DNA from: Coptis chinensis
Taxonomy: Eukaryota > Streptophyta > Magnoliopsida > Ranunculales > Ranunculaceae
DNA: 64,000 nucleotides
Assembly: GCA_015680905.1 (NCBI GenBank)
Contig: CM027381.1
Location: forward strand, 84,531,501 to 84,595,500
Reading direction: 5' to 3'
How positions within the stretch are numbered: the stretch's first letter is position 1; every line of letters begins with the position of its first letter. Below, piece by piece: positions 21,487-33,824 of the stretch. The position numbers and the translations under genes were made by a program. Under the pieces are notes generated by a model. The model saw only the letters and a list, made by a program, of their open reading frames with translations, searched no databases and had not been told where the DNA came from.

Positions 21487-21650
21487 TTTTCGCATTAAGT
21501 CATAAGTCCTATGTAAATTTTAAATTCGTCATAAGTCCTATGTAAATTTAAATTTGCATATGAAAAAAAAAATTACATATGCAAATTTAAATTTACATAT
21601 GAAAAGAAACACTTATGGCGAAATTAAAATTGAAAATGTATCCTTGAGCT
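21487..21650. repeat. Inverted repeat with perfect 24-bp core
   Basis: Arms 21539-21562 and 21576-21599 are perfect reverse complements around a 13-nt A-rich loop; weaker pairing extends to about 21500 and 21640 (TTTTAAATTCGTCATAAG against CTTATGGCGAAATTAAAA). It is probably a small foldback transposon or a relic of one. Confidence 0.75.
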
Positions 21651-22579
21651 GAAATTATAAGTAAAAAATGATGACGTCAGCCCAGTTTGGGACTCATGGC
21701 GAAATGAAAAATCAAGGTGGACTTATTGCAAAATTATTATTGGGCTTTGCCCTTGGGCCGTAATCTCTATACATTTTACTACATTGAAAAAAGAATACGT
21801 ATCAAAATGATCTAATGGAGTTTGACCCACGTTATATGAACTCCACCACTAAAAGTAGATTTATAAAATGAATTGAGGCTGATTTTTTTTGTGAAGAGAA
21901 TGAGAAAGACTGGAGACACAGAAATGGGCTGGGCTTAAATTTTTGTATTTGGAATTGGGAGGAAAATGTAGTACACAAATTTAGGCCCAATCACTTAAAT
22001 TGGAAATTATTTATGGCTCCAGGACCAAGTAAGATATATTTACGGTTTTAGGAGAAATCCACTAGGTTGGTGTAACCAATTACGGTTCTAAGACAAATTT
22101 TTCTATTTTTGTTTTATTTAATTCCCATAATAACCTTCCCCTCTTATACATAATAGAATTTGAAAATTTCCAAAATAAACCCAACTTTCATACACAATTT
22201 ATGGCATTCCACTTCTCTCTATCAATTCCACTTCTCTCCATCAATCGTTGCTCATCTAGGTTCATTTTTGTTTTCCTCATTTTTCTATTTCATCTCATCT
22301 TCTTTTTCTTTTTATTTTATTGTTTTGAATTGTGTATTTTCAAAACAATGTAATACATTAATGTATTCTTCAATTTGAGACAATGTGATACATATTGTGT
22401 TCTTCAATTTGTAATACATTTTTATTTAGGTTTAGTGTTATTCATAGTTAATTCATTGTTTGTTTTGATTTTTTATGGTGTTGTGCCATTTTTTTTGATT
22501 GCTTATGGAATGCAAAACATGTATTTGTATGAAAATCTAATGAGTTTAACTTTTAATGAATATAAATTTTTTTTTCTTG

Positions 22580-24853
22580 CAGTGATATAGATTTTTCAGT
22601 ACTAGCAGTGTTTTGCTATGACCGTGATAGTTTCACTTTTCGTATCGGAATAGATTCAACAGTTTCTAAAAGTAAGGAAGAGATCCGAAATAAGTGGAAT
22701 GAATTATGTACAAAAGATTTTGATGTATGGATTTCTCGTGATGGTAAGTGATCTATCATTGAAACTGATACCGAGCTCCAAGCCATTGCTTGTTATAGTT
22801 CCGCGAAGTACATAAGCATGATTGATTTTAATGTAATGTTGGGTTTGTCTTCTTCAATTATTTTTGGGAATTGTGAAAGTGAAGGGAGTACTAACTCAGG
22901 TGGTTCTATTTTTCTTGATCATGATATTGAGTTTACTCATGAAAACAAGACGAAGACTTGGGCTAAGGTGTTTACGCATGTTGGACAGAAATTTAAAGGA
23001 CCATGTGATTTCCGTGTGAAGCTAACCATGTACTCGATTGAGACGGGATATAAATACTTGTATAAGAAAAATGATTTGCATCGAATACATGCTATTTGTA
23101 AAATGAAAGGGGAAACTGGTTGCCTTTGGGTTGTCCATGGTGCTTTGAAGTTTGGTTCTTTCGAGATGAAGAAGCTTAACCTTGAACATAGTTGTGGTTT
23201 TGCATGTAAAGACGTTAGTAATTGTAAACTTTTGAGTCAACTTGTGAAAAGCCTGATTCTTGAGATGATTCCTGGTAATCCTTCTATGAAGTCGAGAGAA
23301 ATTATGCGCTTGATTCATAGAGAGTATCACCTTGATATATCATAATATTATTCTTATATTGGTAGGGAGTTGGCTTTTAAAGACATTTATGGCGAGGATG
23401 GTCTTTCATATTATCAGTTGTGTTGATTTGAAGATGCTTTGAAGGCTTCAACTCCGGGTAGTCATGTTGTGCTTGAAATTGACAAAGGACTCCATAAGTT
23501 TCGTAGGATGTTTATGAGTTTTGAAGCGTGTATGCATGGGTTCAAGTATTGTCGCCCAATGATCTATTTGAACGGGACTTTCTTGAAGGCCAAATTTAAG
23601 ATTGTTTGTTAGCGGTGACAGCTAAAATTGGAAATCAAGGTTTTATTCTAAAACATCTATCTTTTTGTTGAACGTATGTATGTTATTTTGACACTATTTT
23701 AATAGTGTCTTATCGTGCTTATTTGTCTTCATATATGCATTGTTTACACTGTTTGTACATGCATACTTTAGTTTGCATGTGAATGTTGGTGAGTTATTCC
23801 AGTATGAAGTTATATATATATATGCTTTATATTTATTCTATTTGTTTTTTCTTCTTTAGGTTTGTTTCAAGTGGCCATGGCTGTTGTGGCTAAAGAAACA
23901 GATGACAATTGGCGTTGGTTCTTGGATAATTTGAAGTTGGTTTTCCCTTGTGATAGGAGGTTCACATTTTTGAGTGACAGACATGCTGGCTTAGTTAAAA
24001 ACATTCCCATTGTTTTCCCCACTTCATTCCATAGCTATTGTTTGTGGCACCTAAAGAATAATATGTCTAGGGCTATGTATGGGAGGAGTGCAAGTATACC
24101 GCATGTTATGAATTTGTTCTCGGAATGTGCTAATGCTCCTACAATGGTTGAGTTTCAGGACAAGCTTGCTGAGCTGAAGAGAATTGGAGGGGTAAAAATT
24201 GAAGAGTTCTTAATGAAGATCCCATTTGAGCATTGGGCTAATGCGTGTTTTCAGGGATGCAGGTATGGTGAGATGTGTTCTACCCTTGCCGAGTGCTTCA
24301 ATGTGTGGATTAAAGAAGAACGTTCTATGCCTATCACTGCTATGTTCTATCATATCCGTCGAAAGATGATGAAGATGTTTGATGACTGCCGTCGTGAGTG
24401 CTTTTCTTGGCGTTCGGAGTTGTGCCCTGTAGCGAAAAGTATTTACTGTGCTAAAGTTGATGTTGCAAGATCTTTCAGGGTTGTTAGATCAAATGAGGTT
24501 GAGTTTGAGGTTGAGGATATCATAGTTCATCATGTCAATGTGGAACGCAGGTCTTGTAGTTGTCGTTACTGGCAGATTGACGGTTTCCCTGTGTACATGT
24601 AGTGGCATCTATTATTAGTTATGGTGGTTCAGTATACTCATTCATTAATCCGGCTTTCGCTCTCTCTTTTTTCTCCCAGTCGTACTCCCACTCAATTCAT
24701 CCTATTGCAAATATTGAGATGTCTATGGAGATTCCTAAAGATTGTGATATAATGCCACCTGATGTTAGGAGAGGTCCCGAAAGGCCGAAGAGAAAGAGGA
24801 TTGAAAACACAAGAGCAAGCCGAGACGTATTCATTAGAAGTTATTGCAATTGA
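22580..24853 (+). pseudogene. Mutator-like (MULE) transposase
   Basis: MULE transposases cut and join the element's DNA. Order: an N-terminal plant MuDR-type region (open from ATG 22818; KTWAKVFTHVGQKFKGPCDF), the linker HSCGFACKDVSNCKLLSQ, the DDE core (YLNGTFLKAKF; TFLSDRHAGLVKNI; SYCLWHLKNN) and a SWIM zinc finger near 24550-24600 (CSCRYWQIDGFP), then a basic tail (RPKRKRIENT). A GT-AG intron at 23640-23859 joins NQ-GLFQVAMAV in phase. Damage: TAA 23343, TGA 23424, a missing base near 23600 and another near 24590 that splits the SWIM finger. The first catalytic Asp is Asn (codon 23571-23573). It is dead as it stands. Confidence 0.85.
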
Positions 24854-25983
24854 TTAAACTTCTTGTTTTTTGTTAGAGATATTATTCTTTTGAAATTCTT
24901 TTTTTCATGGATGGATAACATTATTAGTTAAGACATACATATAACAAATAGTACTAAATATTAGACTGGAGTTGTTTAATTCATTACCACTCTCCTACCA
25001 ATATATATGCAGTCTTTATTTTCATGGCTGGAAGTTTGTTTTTACAGATATATGGTTAATACCAAATTTATGTACTAAAGCTACACATGCTTACTACCAA
25101 TATGTATGTGTATAGTGCACCTGCATACACCAGTTTGCATGTACTTTTCTTTCTACCGTGCATACGCATAATATTATTAGTTCTCCCACTCTACTTATTC
25201 CTAGTATGTAATTCTTTGTTTTTTTTTTTTTAATTTCTACATACTTTAAGACTCCAAAATTTTATTGGCTTGGTTGCGCCACACGCGGATATACACAATA
25301 AAGACCAAATTTATGTACTAAACTTTAGAATATGTAGTTGGTGTGATAGACATGACAACATTAGACTGATAGAATAACCGTAGAAATGATGGCCAAAACT
25401 TTACGAGATAAATGGCTAACGAGTAAAGCTTTAAAATGCATACAATTTGTAATACATTATCTTGTTAGTAGTTCTTTTTTGTACGTCTTTCCAATTTAAT
25501 TTGCAAGTCTCTTTGGTTCAATATCCCCCACTCATCGTTGCTACCAAATTTATGTACTAAACATTCACATGCTTACTGGTATACACATGCATATTACCAT
25601 TAAGCATGTACTTTTCTTTCTACCTTGCGCTTGCATGGACCTGTAAACACATACATAGACCTGTATGCATGTAAAATTAATTCGCAACACACATGCATAT
25701 TACCAGTAAGCATGTACTTTTCTTTCTACCTTCGTAGACCTGTAAATACATGCATAGACCTGTATGCATGTAAAATCAATTCGCAAAAATTGACACGCAT
25801 GCATGTACAACCAATTCGCAAAAAAGTATTTACCCTTAGAAAAGAAATAGCATTCAACAAGTTGAAACATTGGCTCAAACATTGTCTCAGAGATTGCCTC
25901 AAACATTACTATTTCTAAAAGACTATTACTAACAACAGACACTCAAGGCTCTATCTTGACCAATTCAATCTCTGTCCAATGCT
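24854..25983. other. Spacer with CATGCA/TGCATG palindromic repeats
   Basis: No gene. Contains repeated units such as CATGCATAGACCTGTATGCATG; see the 106-bp tandem repeat at 25586-25797. Confidence 0.7.
25586..25797. repeat. 106-bp tandem repeat with palindromic units
   Basis: Two copies start at 25586 and 25692, each with CATGCATATTACC, TAAGCATGTACTTTTC and TAGACCTGTATGCATGTAAA. A third degenerate copy is at about 25083-25160. Confidence 0.8.
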
Positions 25984-28900
25984 TCATTCATGACTTCCTT
26001 GTTCCGCTTCTTTTGCTTGTCTTTCTCTTGATTCTTGACTGTCATTGATCTTCAGCTTCCAACTTCTTGTATCGTCACACAGCAATTGGTATGGCATTTC
26101 TTCTCTCAATAAGTCCACACCATGTTTCTTCAACTTTGAGGTTAGAAACTTACTGGCCCCCATGATTATTGTTCCCATGAAAAAGCATATGTATATAGCA
26201 CAATCATTCCTAAATGGTGAAAAAGTATTAATATAAATGTCAAAGTAAAATCATTTCTTAAAAGAATATATTCATCCAATTCTTAAAAGAATGGTACTTA
26301 TGGGGTTTCTTGCTGGTTGCAGGGCTGCATGACATCCAATTTTCTATCCGGTATCAACTTTTCTGTTGGGTTCTCCATAGCTAGACGTTTGTTGATTGCA
26401 GCAAGGACTCTTGTTTTATGCATTAACAACGACCTTGTCAAGTTAGCTAAAAAGTATCTTTTCCGGTCTTTGACAATGGTGATAGTAGTATTGCTTAATC
26501 ATACCATAAGTCTTGCACTTTTGATGAATTTGTCATTTTTGTTATTCTTTGTCTGGGCAGAGTTGTGTCCTATCCATATGCAGCAATATCGAATGGTACC
26601 TTTTTGTGCCCATCTCTGTCTTGCCAAAGTTCATTGGGATAATCAAGTTGTCAAAACTGAGGTCTAAGTCTCCCAGCAGTTCTTCCACAAACAAATCACT
26701 CGGGCTCTTATATGTAACAATATTCTGCAAAGAAGTTAGAGGTGTTATTCACTGCCATGGACTGCACTGCTAGTTCATGTTTAATTTATAGGGAAAAAAA
26801 TAAAAAGAAAAACCAACGTGAAGAATATACCCATAAGTTTGCGGGTAGGACATATGATTTCGATTTATCCAATAAGGATCCCAACGCATACCACTCGATA
26901 ATCTTTTTACAAAAAAATATTTCAAACATTTAGTAATGGTAATTAACTCAAGCAAATAATAGAATTAATACTATCCGATATTGAATAAATACTTGAAAGT
27001 CGACTTCCCTTCCAAACATGAGATCTTCAACTTGGGATCCTACTATTTCTAGGTCATTGTCTTTCCATGCCACAGTCCTGCATTGAGTTAATACAATAAA
27101 ATTCTACTAGAAAACACATTAATACACATGCATAGACCATTATGCATGTGTGCTATTATACTTAATACAAGCAAGTAATGAAAATAAGAGGATTCACGAT
27201 ATTCAAATTGAAAACTTCAAGAATATTTAACTTACTCGTCGTCTGCCATTACGAAGAATGTCTTGACCTTAGTTTGTTGATCTTTGGAGAGTAGATGCAT
27301 AAATTTATTATCATCCAATTTCAATAATCTCCTTGAACCTTCCTCAAAATCGTTGGCATCTTTTTTTTGAATTTCCTTTCCTTTACCTGTCTTCTTTCGA
27401 TTCGCCTTCTTTAAAACCACTATCTTACCACTAGATAATTTTTTTGGTCTCCTCTTTTTATCCTTTATTCTCTGCACATAAGATGGTTGTTTAACCAGAG
27501 ATGGTTATCCCTTCTCAATTACCGTACGTCTTCAGTAGGTGATTGCTGAAACTTATCATCTTTATCACCACATATTGGGGAGGGGGTACGTATGGTAGAC
27601 TTCCAAATAGTTTTCAGCATGCACTACTTGAGTTGGAGAATCAACATCATTACCCGAGTACTCTTCAAGTTTCAGATTGTTTTATGATATATTCTTGATG
27701 CTAGATCTTGTAGATCCCACCTCCTACATCTCAGAAATGCTTTCTCAGTGCCTGGTAGTTTTTGTGTAAGCTTCGTATGCTCACACATCCAAAACTGCAC
27801 AGTAGACAAAGTCAAATATTTAAATAATCAATAACACTTCAATTGTATCTATTTAAATAACATAGTAAGCAAAAAAAATTTTAAATAAACAACTTCTCTT
27901 ACCAAAAGCAGTATTGTACACCTAAAGAATGGTTTCTTAGTATCGCAATTCTTGTGCACTTCATCCATCAACTCGATCACCATGTATGGCCTCTGCCCAT
28001 GCTCCTTTATAGAAAATTTTAGAGTTCTCAACAAGCTTCACAAAATGCCACGCTAAATGAAAACCGGAGTTTGCAAAGAATATAGTTGACATCATGAACT
28101 TTGCATAGTCTTCATATGCGGTCTCTATTTTGGATTTGAGACACTCTATGATTGCACCTTCAATATCTTTCTTATGCAATACACGTCCCACTCCACTGAG
28201 ATAATCTCGAATGAACCTTATTGTTTTATCTTGCCGAATTCATTTCACTATCGCAATATGTTGTATGCAAATGCCTTTCACGGGTAACCCAAACGTAACA
28301 GCAACATCCTCCACTGTGAGCTATACGTGTTGGTCTCCAAGCTTAAAGGCTTTCATATCTCTTGAGTAATGCTTCAAAAGCTGAAGAATCGTATTTGTGG
28401 ACAACCGAACATGCGTCTTGCCAAACGTTTCTTCATAGAAACATTTAAAAATACAAGAAAAATGTGTCCTCTCCATAGCTGCTACATGTGCCACTCCACA
28501 ATCTTTGTTCTTCTTCAGCTGTGTAATCAAGGCAATCACTTGTGAGAAACTACACCGAAATTGTTGTTGCTCACTTTTAACATAATCTCATTTTCTCTTT
28601 GTCACAATTCCTCCTTGTTTTCCTCTCTTCTTGGGCGGAGCTTTCTTCGTGCCTTTTCTTGTCGCCGTTGCATCTTTTTCACTCACTTGTCTTTTGTTGT
28701 CAACTCTTTTTCTTTTTTCACTCCTTTTAGGGTACAACAACAAAATCATGTTCGGACGCCTGCATGAAATACTAAAATGGTTTAGAAAAATTATATAGTC
28801 ATCTATTTGCAACATGATATAAATAGACATTAAAACAGGTGTATAATGATGCACATGCAGAGACTAACACACATGCATACACCAATATGCATCTGAAGTT

Positions 28901-29230
28901 ATGTGAAAAAAACAAAAAAAAAATGCACGTGCATAAACACCTTCTTTATTGCCGTCATTTTGTTGATTGTCATCACTTTCATAAAATGCACGTGCATATA
29001 CCCCAATATAAATCTAGTTTTACCTCGTCATCAGTTTCTTCTTCATCACTTTGTCCACTATCATTATTGCCGTCATTTTGTTGTTGATTGTCATCACTTT
29101 CTTCACCATCATCGTCTTCATCTTCATGCTCATCATTAGTTTCATAATTCATAACTTCACTTGACGTGTCATCATTATTCAAAACACTATGTGCATGACA
29201 ATATCCATCATTTGGAGCACACTTCAACTC
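25984..29230 (-). pseudogene. ULP1-like cysteine protease gene (MULE cargo)
   Basis: ULP1/SENP proteases remove SUMO. On - the pieces in order are: an acidic stretch (29200-29000), a basic Lys-rich stretch (28730-28590), a domain with FKLGDQHV/LTVEDVAVTFGLPVKG (28360-28260) of the type found in front of ULP domains in plant MULE cargo genes, CEHTKLTQKLPGTEKAF (about 27785), a Lys-rich block (27477-27360), then the protease: YHSILLHMD (His codon 26593-26595) and NDCAIYICFF (Cys codon 26200-26202). The frame 28854-27961 is continuous except for three or four in-frame stops. The usual HW at the active site is HS here. Introns are inferred, not proven. A remote alternative is an unrelated plant mobile-domain gene. 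Confidence 0.6.
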
Positions 29231-29949
29231 TGTACAGTGAGTTGTTTCTCCACTATTATAGCAATGTCATAGGCTCGGATCTATATCTTCTTCATTTTGT
29301 TCTCTAGAAACTTTGGGTTTCAACTTCCTCCGACGATACGTCTACACCAACAAATAATTATACGATACAAATGATTGAAAACTTCTCAAAAATTAATCAA
29401 CTTTTTTAATGTAATAACCCTAAAAAATTTGTGATACTTCATTAGCTAATTTCACGCAAATACAACACACACAAATAAATTTATGCATATGTATTAGAAC
29501 ATGCAAACAACTTTATGCATGTAAATTCGTTGCTCAAATTAGTTGTAAATAAAAGTAAAAATTGAATAACAACATGTCAATTACATACATATTTACATAC
29601 AATAAAAATGTAAATAAGATAAATCACAAAAGCTAGGATTTTACCTTTAATGGTAATTCATCTTTTTCATTGTATGCATTTTCATTTCTTCCCAAATCTT
29701 CATCACTATGTTAATCCAAACTTCTCATTCTCAAATTGTTAGAAATTAGGGCTTTCAAATTTCTTAAATTAACAAAAGTGGATGGTGAGATGAGATTGTA
29801 ATAAGAATCTACAATACTAACAATGGTGGCTTATGAGCTTTCATTCGCTGAAGAAGAAACAAAAGAGTTTGCAACTTGTTCAAAAGAGTTGGGTTTAAAA
29901 CAGAAGGGGTTCAAAAGAGAAAGGCAATACCGTTAAAAAGATTTGGGTT

Positions 29950-30824
29950 TTTTTTTTTGCTAAATAGGATTGAAATTCATTAATGAGAAAAAAGAGAAAA
30001 GAAAAAACTATACATTGTTGGAGAGTTGCTAAACTCCTACATCACCAGTGCACACTCAAGTAAATCTATAGTAGATTTTTAAATGCGGTACCTCCCATTT
30101 ATAGACCCATGGGGTCTACCATCACATATGTAATCATTCTTCGTACCTAATTCTACTCCAAAATTTGGGCTTTATCAAAAATTCACCTCTCGCCAAAAGT
30201 GATAGTACAAAAAGGTCAATTTGGTCGCAATTCTCTCCATCTTTGCTTCAAACGCCATGGAATTTTACGAGAGTTGAATGCTATTATCAACCCTTGAATC
30301 GGTTCGACCCAAATGGATGCTCGACCTTTCTTGACCGCAATCTCCATGCCTTCAAGTATAGCAAAGACACTTTCGGCCATGTAGTTTGTTGCAATGCCAA
30401 TGTTTCTCAAGACAAAGATAAACTCACCATTTGAGTTTCTACCAACAAAGCAAACACCTTCTTCTCAAAGCTCCATCTCAGATTGACCTTAGTCACATTT
30501 GCATTAGGCAAAATTCATCTACATGGCATAACGCTGGAGCATTTCTTGTTTTACCATCAATTCCCCAGTTATGAAGAACGCCCTTGTCTTGTGGCTTGTC
30601 AGGCTATTGGAAAGAGAGGCAGGTTGTGAGAATCTGCCTTCGTACAAAACTCTTGCAAAAACTGAGACTACTTTGAGAGTTCTCATGAAAAATTTTGTTT
30701 CTATTTTTCCACAACGCCACCATACCCCCTAGTATAGCCGCCATCCAAATGTTACAAATTAAAGAATTGGAGCTCTTCCCTTTGTCTATAGCATCAGTGA
30801 AGTTCCAGAAATCTGTTGCGACAT
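29950..30824 (-). mobile_element. 5'-truncated LINE, minus orientation
   Basis: A poly-T run (to 29958) at the left and GATTTGGGTT at both sides (29940-29949 and 30825-30834) define a LINE with a 10-bp target duplication. Minus-strand fragments encode ICNIWMAAILGGMVALWKNR (30852-30604), the segment before RNase H, and an RNase H piece (30410-30216, YMAESVFAILEGMEIAV). Stops and frame breaks separate them. The flanks hold two 44-bp-spaced copies of a GGTTCAAAAG...CAATACCGT block, so it inserted inside a host tandem repeat. Confidence 0.8.
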
Positions 30825-30834
30825 GATTTGGGTT

Positions 30835-31281
30835 CAAAAGCAAAAAGGACAATACCGTCTTTGCAACCGGTTTGTCCTGGAGACTTAATTATTTGCGCCC
30901 AAACTAAAAGCGAAATTAATCCCCAATTTTGTCCTACGGGCTCGTTTTCTGAATGTAGTAATCGTCAATGGTAGTACTCTGTTGATGATATGAATGTAGA
31001 AAAGAGCTAGCTAAATGAATTCTGCTGTGTCAATTCATTTCAAAGTGTACAAATTAGTTAGCTATGAAAAAGCATTCGCACGAAAAATTAGGAGGTGCAA
31101 TTAATTTAAATTTGTTATTGGGTCATATAATATCGACAATTTTTATATGGATGCGCCTTTGCATTTATTATAAATAACTGTTCATTTATATGAACTTATG
31201 AAGCGCTAAAATTACATTTTGAATGCAGTTGCGAAATGCTAAAATAGAGTAGTACAAGGAATGAGTGGATATCAATGAGAT
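30835..31281. other. Spacer, no gene seen
   Basis: It includes the tentative right end of the MULE (near 30896) and AT-rich sequence downstream of the KCS stop codon, which probably holds the KCS 3' UTR. Confidence 0.5.
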
Positions 31282-33684
31282 CTAGGCTTCCCTTTGCATG
31301 TGAACAGAAAATGTATCGATCTCATCAACCCAAGGATTTTTGTCATCGTCCCCAGGATTTATAGTCCTAAGAGATTTCCAGACTGCACTATTGCACTTGA
31401 ATCCTGCTCCAAACGCGATTTGCCATACACGGTCACCCTTCTTTATTCTCCCCTTGGCCTCCAAATAAGCTAGTTCATACCATAAGGAACTACTGGATGT
31501 GTTGCCAAACCTATAAAGAGTACTCCTTGAAGGCTCCATCTGCCATTCAGTCAGTTTTAAGCTCTTCTCTACTTTGTCTAGTATGGCCCTGCCTCCAGGA
31601 TGAATGCAAAAATGTTCAAAGGCATGGTTGAAGTTTGGACTAAATGACTTCATTTGGAACAACTTCATGCCAACCTTATTAAAAATAAGGCGCAGGCAAT
31701 CGGATATTGGAAGGACTAGCGGTGCTAACGTACTTATGTTTGACTTAAGAGCTCCCTCCGAAACTTTAGCAAGTTCTTTCGACAGACTAAATCCAACTAT
31801 TCCACTAGTATCTTCCTCCTGATAAGTGCATCCATAACCATCATCCTCATTACCCTTGTGAGTGCGAACAATATGCATGAGTTGGTACTTGGCACGATAA
31901 TGATCAGATGTTCGATTAGAGAGGAGGACAGCCCCTGCACCCATCCGGAAGAGGCAATTTGTTACAAGCATTGAGCGATTGTTACCTAAGTACCAGTTCA
32001 GTGTGATGTTCTCTGTGCTTGCTACCAAGGCATATGAGTTGGGATGCACCTGCAGGATCACAAAATTAAAACCAGCATTTTCATTATGTCCACTAAAGTT
32101 TTAGTTATGAAGTTTCTATCTGGTTCATCTTAGTTGAAATTGTGCCAGATACAGGTGCTATGACAGCCAAATGAACAAGCTAAAACTGCACCACCTACAG
32201 TCCTACACACATGCATCATAAAGAACGATATACAGTCACTATTTCTAAAGAATAAAAATCAAGTTTGGCATCCTTTAATTTGGATCTAAGACTTCCAATT
32301 CTACAGTAGTCCATTCTGCATATATAGTGCGCACATGCCATGTCCTGTGTATCTTCTCTAATATGTTCCCGGAAAATCGTTCATGAAAATGATTTATAAG
32401 AAGTGATCTGAGCTCTATGAGAGAATGTGTATTTCTGATAAAAACATAAGAGAAAGTTATATATTGTCTAAGGAAGAACAGATCGAAGTAGACGGCAACT
32501 TTTGAGAGCAGCGTTATAGTTATAAACGTTTTGATGGACAATCTGATACCTTCTCAGACACAAGGAGCAATGATCACTAGGAATCTGTTTACTCTTTACT
32601 CGACTATAACAGAACTGCATGCCCTGTAAAGAGTACTCCACTGTAATAATACAAGACAAAATTCAAATAAATGGATTTTTCTTCCGAGTGAATGTCTGTC
32701 CCTATGGTGTAATTGTCTGTTTGACTCCAAAATTACGTAGTTTCCAGCAAAGCGCACCAACCAAAGGGGCGTAGAGACTAGAGAGCACGTAAATACCCAT
32801 CATCAACTCAATTCCACCTTTGCTGAGTTTATCAATTTCATTGTTTTATTAGGGATTTAGGGTACAAGCGTCCGTTCACTATACTTATTTGTTCCATAAT
32901 TTCATATAGCCGGTAAGCCGGCACCAAGCATGGAAGCACAATTGTGACAACAATATCCCTCTCATGCATGCATGCATGATGATGGCTTCACGATTAAGAG
33001 GAATTCTTAAACAAAAAGAAAAATTCAAAGGGAACCTACTTTTAGGAGATTCTTGGCAAGGTCTACAGATATAGGAATAGCACTACAACCCATCCCACCA
33101 AGATTATAGCTCAAAACATTAATCCTGAAATTGTAGTGATTTATTATCATAGAACACAAGGAAGGAGTAGGAGTAAATAGGCTGCTATTCACTACTAGAA
33201 TCCCAATTTCGCTAGCCTTCACTCTTGTTTTTGTCAAAAGTTCATCTATGGCTCCAAATAAAACAGTTTTTGCTTCTTTTCTGGCCTCCTCCATGCATGG
33301 ATTTGGTGGTGACCTCACAACTGCCTCGGGGAAGTATGTTGACTCTCCCAACCCAGATTTATTCAAGATATTCTTCTGAAACCGCAAACTTTCTTCTGAA
33401 AATACCCCCAACAGTTTCGATCGATCCATGAAGGTGTCGTGGCTACATTTCAATGCATCTCTAGGTTTGTAGCATGCGAAATCAACTAGGAAAACCTTGC
33501 GAGAACGACTCATGTAAAACTTTAAAGCCAAAGAGATAATGAACATCGAAAAAAGAAGCACATTTGTAAAACGAAAATAATCGACGCGGCATAAGAGAAA
33601 GACAATATAAGAGCTGAAGCTTGATGGGGAAAATGAAAGAGCCATAATATCACGAGTGGAGGAGCGAAGAAAGACCCTGAACAA
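31282..33684 (-). CDS. KCS: 3-ketoacyl-CoA synthase (FAE1-like), two exons
   Basis: KCS condenses malonyl-CoA with acyl-CoA in the first step of very-long-chain fatty acid elongation at the ER. Exons on -: 33684-33040 and 32049-31282; intron 33039-32050 with GTAGGT donor and CCTGCAG acceptor, phase 0. The join gives 470 aa (457 from the second Met at 33645), near the family's usual 490-500. Seen in order: two hydrophobic N-terminal segments, [13 protein letters not shown], the active Cys in GGMGCSA (C200), [19 protein letters not shown], catalytic His in [11 protein letters not shown] (H365) and Asn in [11 protein letters not shown] (N398), then [13 protein letters not shown]. No break was found. 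The subfamily member number cannot be given. A duplicated TATA/G-box region lies upstream. Confidence 0.93.
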
Positions 33685-33824
33685 CTGTCGATACTTGATC
33701 TTAAGTCTCTAACTCAAAAACTAATGAATATGAACTGAGTGTAGAAGCTATTAAAGTCACAATTGTATACATAGCACATCAAGATCAAGAAGCCAAAGAA
33801 AACTGTAGAGTCGAATGCATCTAC

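Larger units (their letters stand above)
22000..30900. mobile_element. Mutator-like element with ULP1-like cargo gene
   Basis: The transposase gene (+) and the ULP1-like protease gene (-) converge, and the introns and spacers share a family of CATGCA-based palindromes, which suggests one element. Possible ends: AAATTATTTATGGCTCCAGG at about 22005 and, inverted, AAATAATTAAGTCTCCAGG at about 30878-30896; this match is short and imperfect, so the borders are tentative. MULEs carrying ULP-like genes are an established plant class (Kaonashi-type in Arabidopsis). 21651-22580 has no gene. Confidence 0.5.

Noticed and set aside
22160-22590. Two small hydrophobic ORFs before the MULE transposase
   Set aside because: Phe/Ser/Leu-rich translation of AT-rich DNA; no domain. 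Possibly untranslated leader of the transposase.
25586-25797. CRISPR-like look of regularly repeated palindromes
   Set aside because: Plant nuclear DNA, units diverged, no spacer structure; tandem duplication explains it.
28903-29139. + strand His-rich ORFs
   Set aside because: Opposite strand of the acidic Asp/Glu stretch of the ULP1-like gene.
30165-30434. 89-codon + strand ORF
   Set aside because: Antisense to the LINE RNase H fragment read on -.
31604-31822. + strand ORF inside KCS exon 2
   Set aside because: Shadow of the KCS coding strand.
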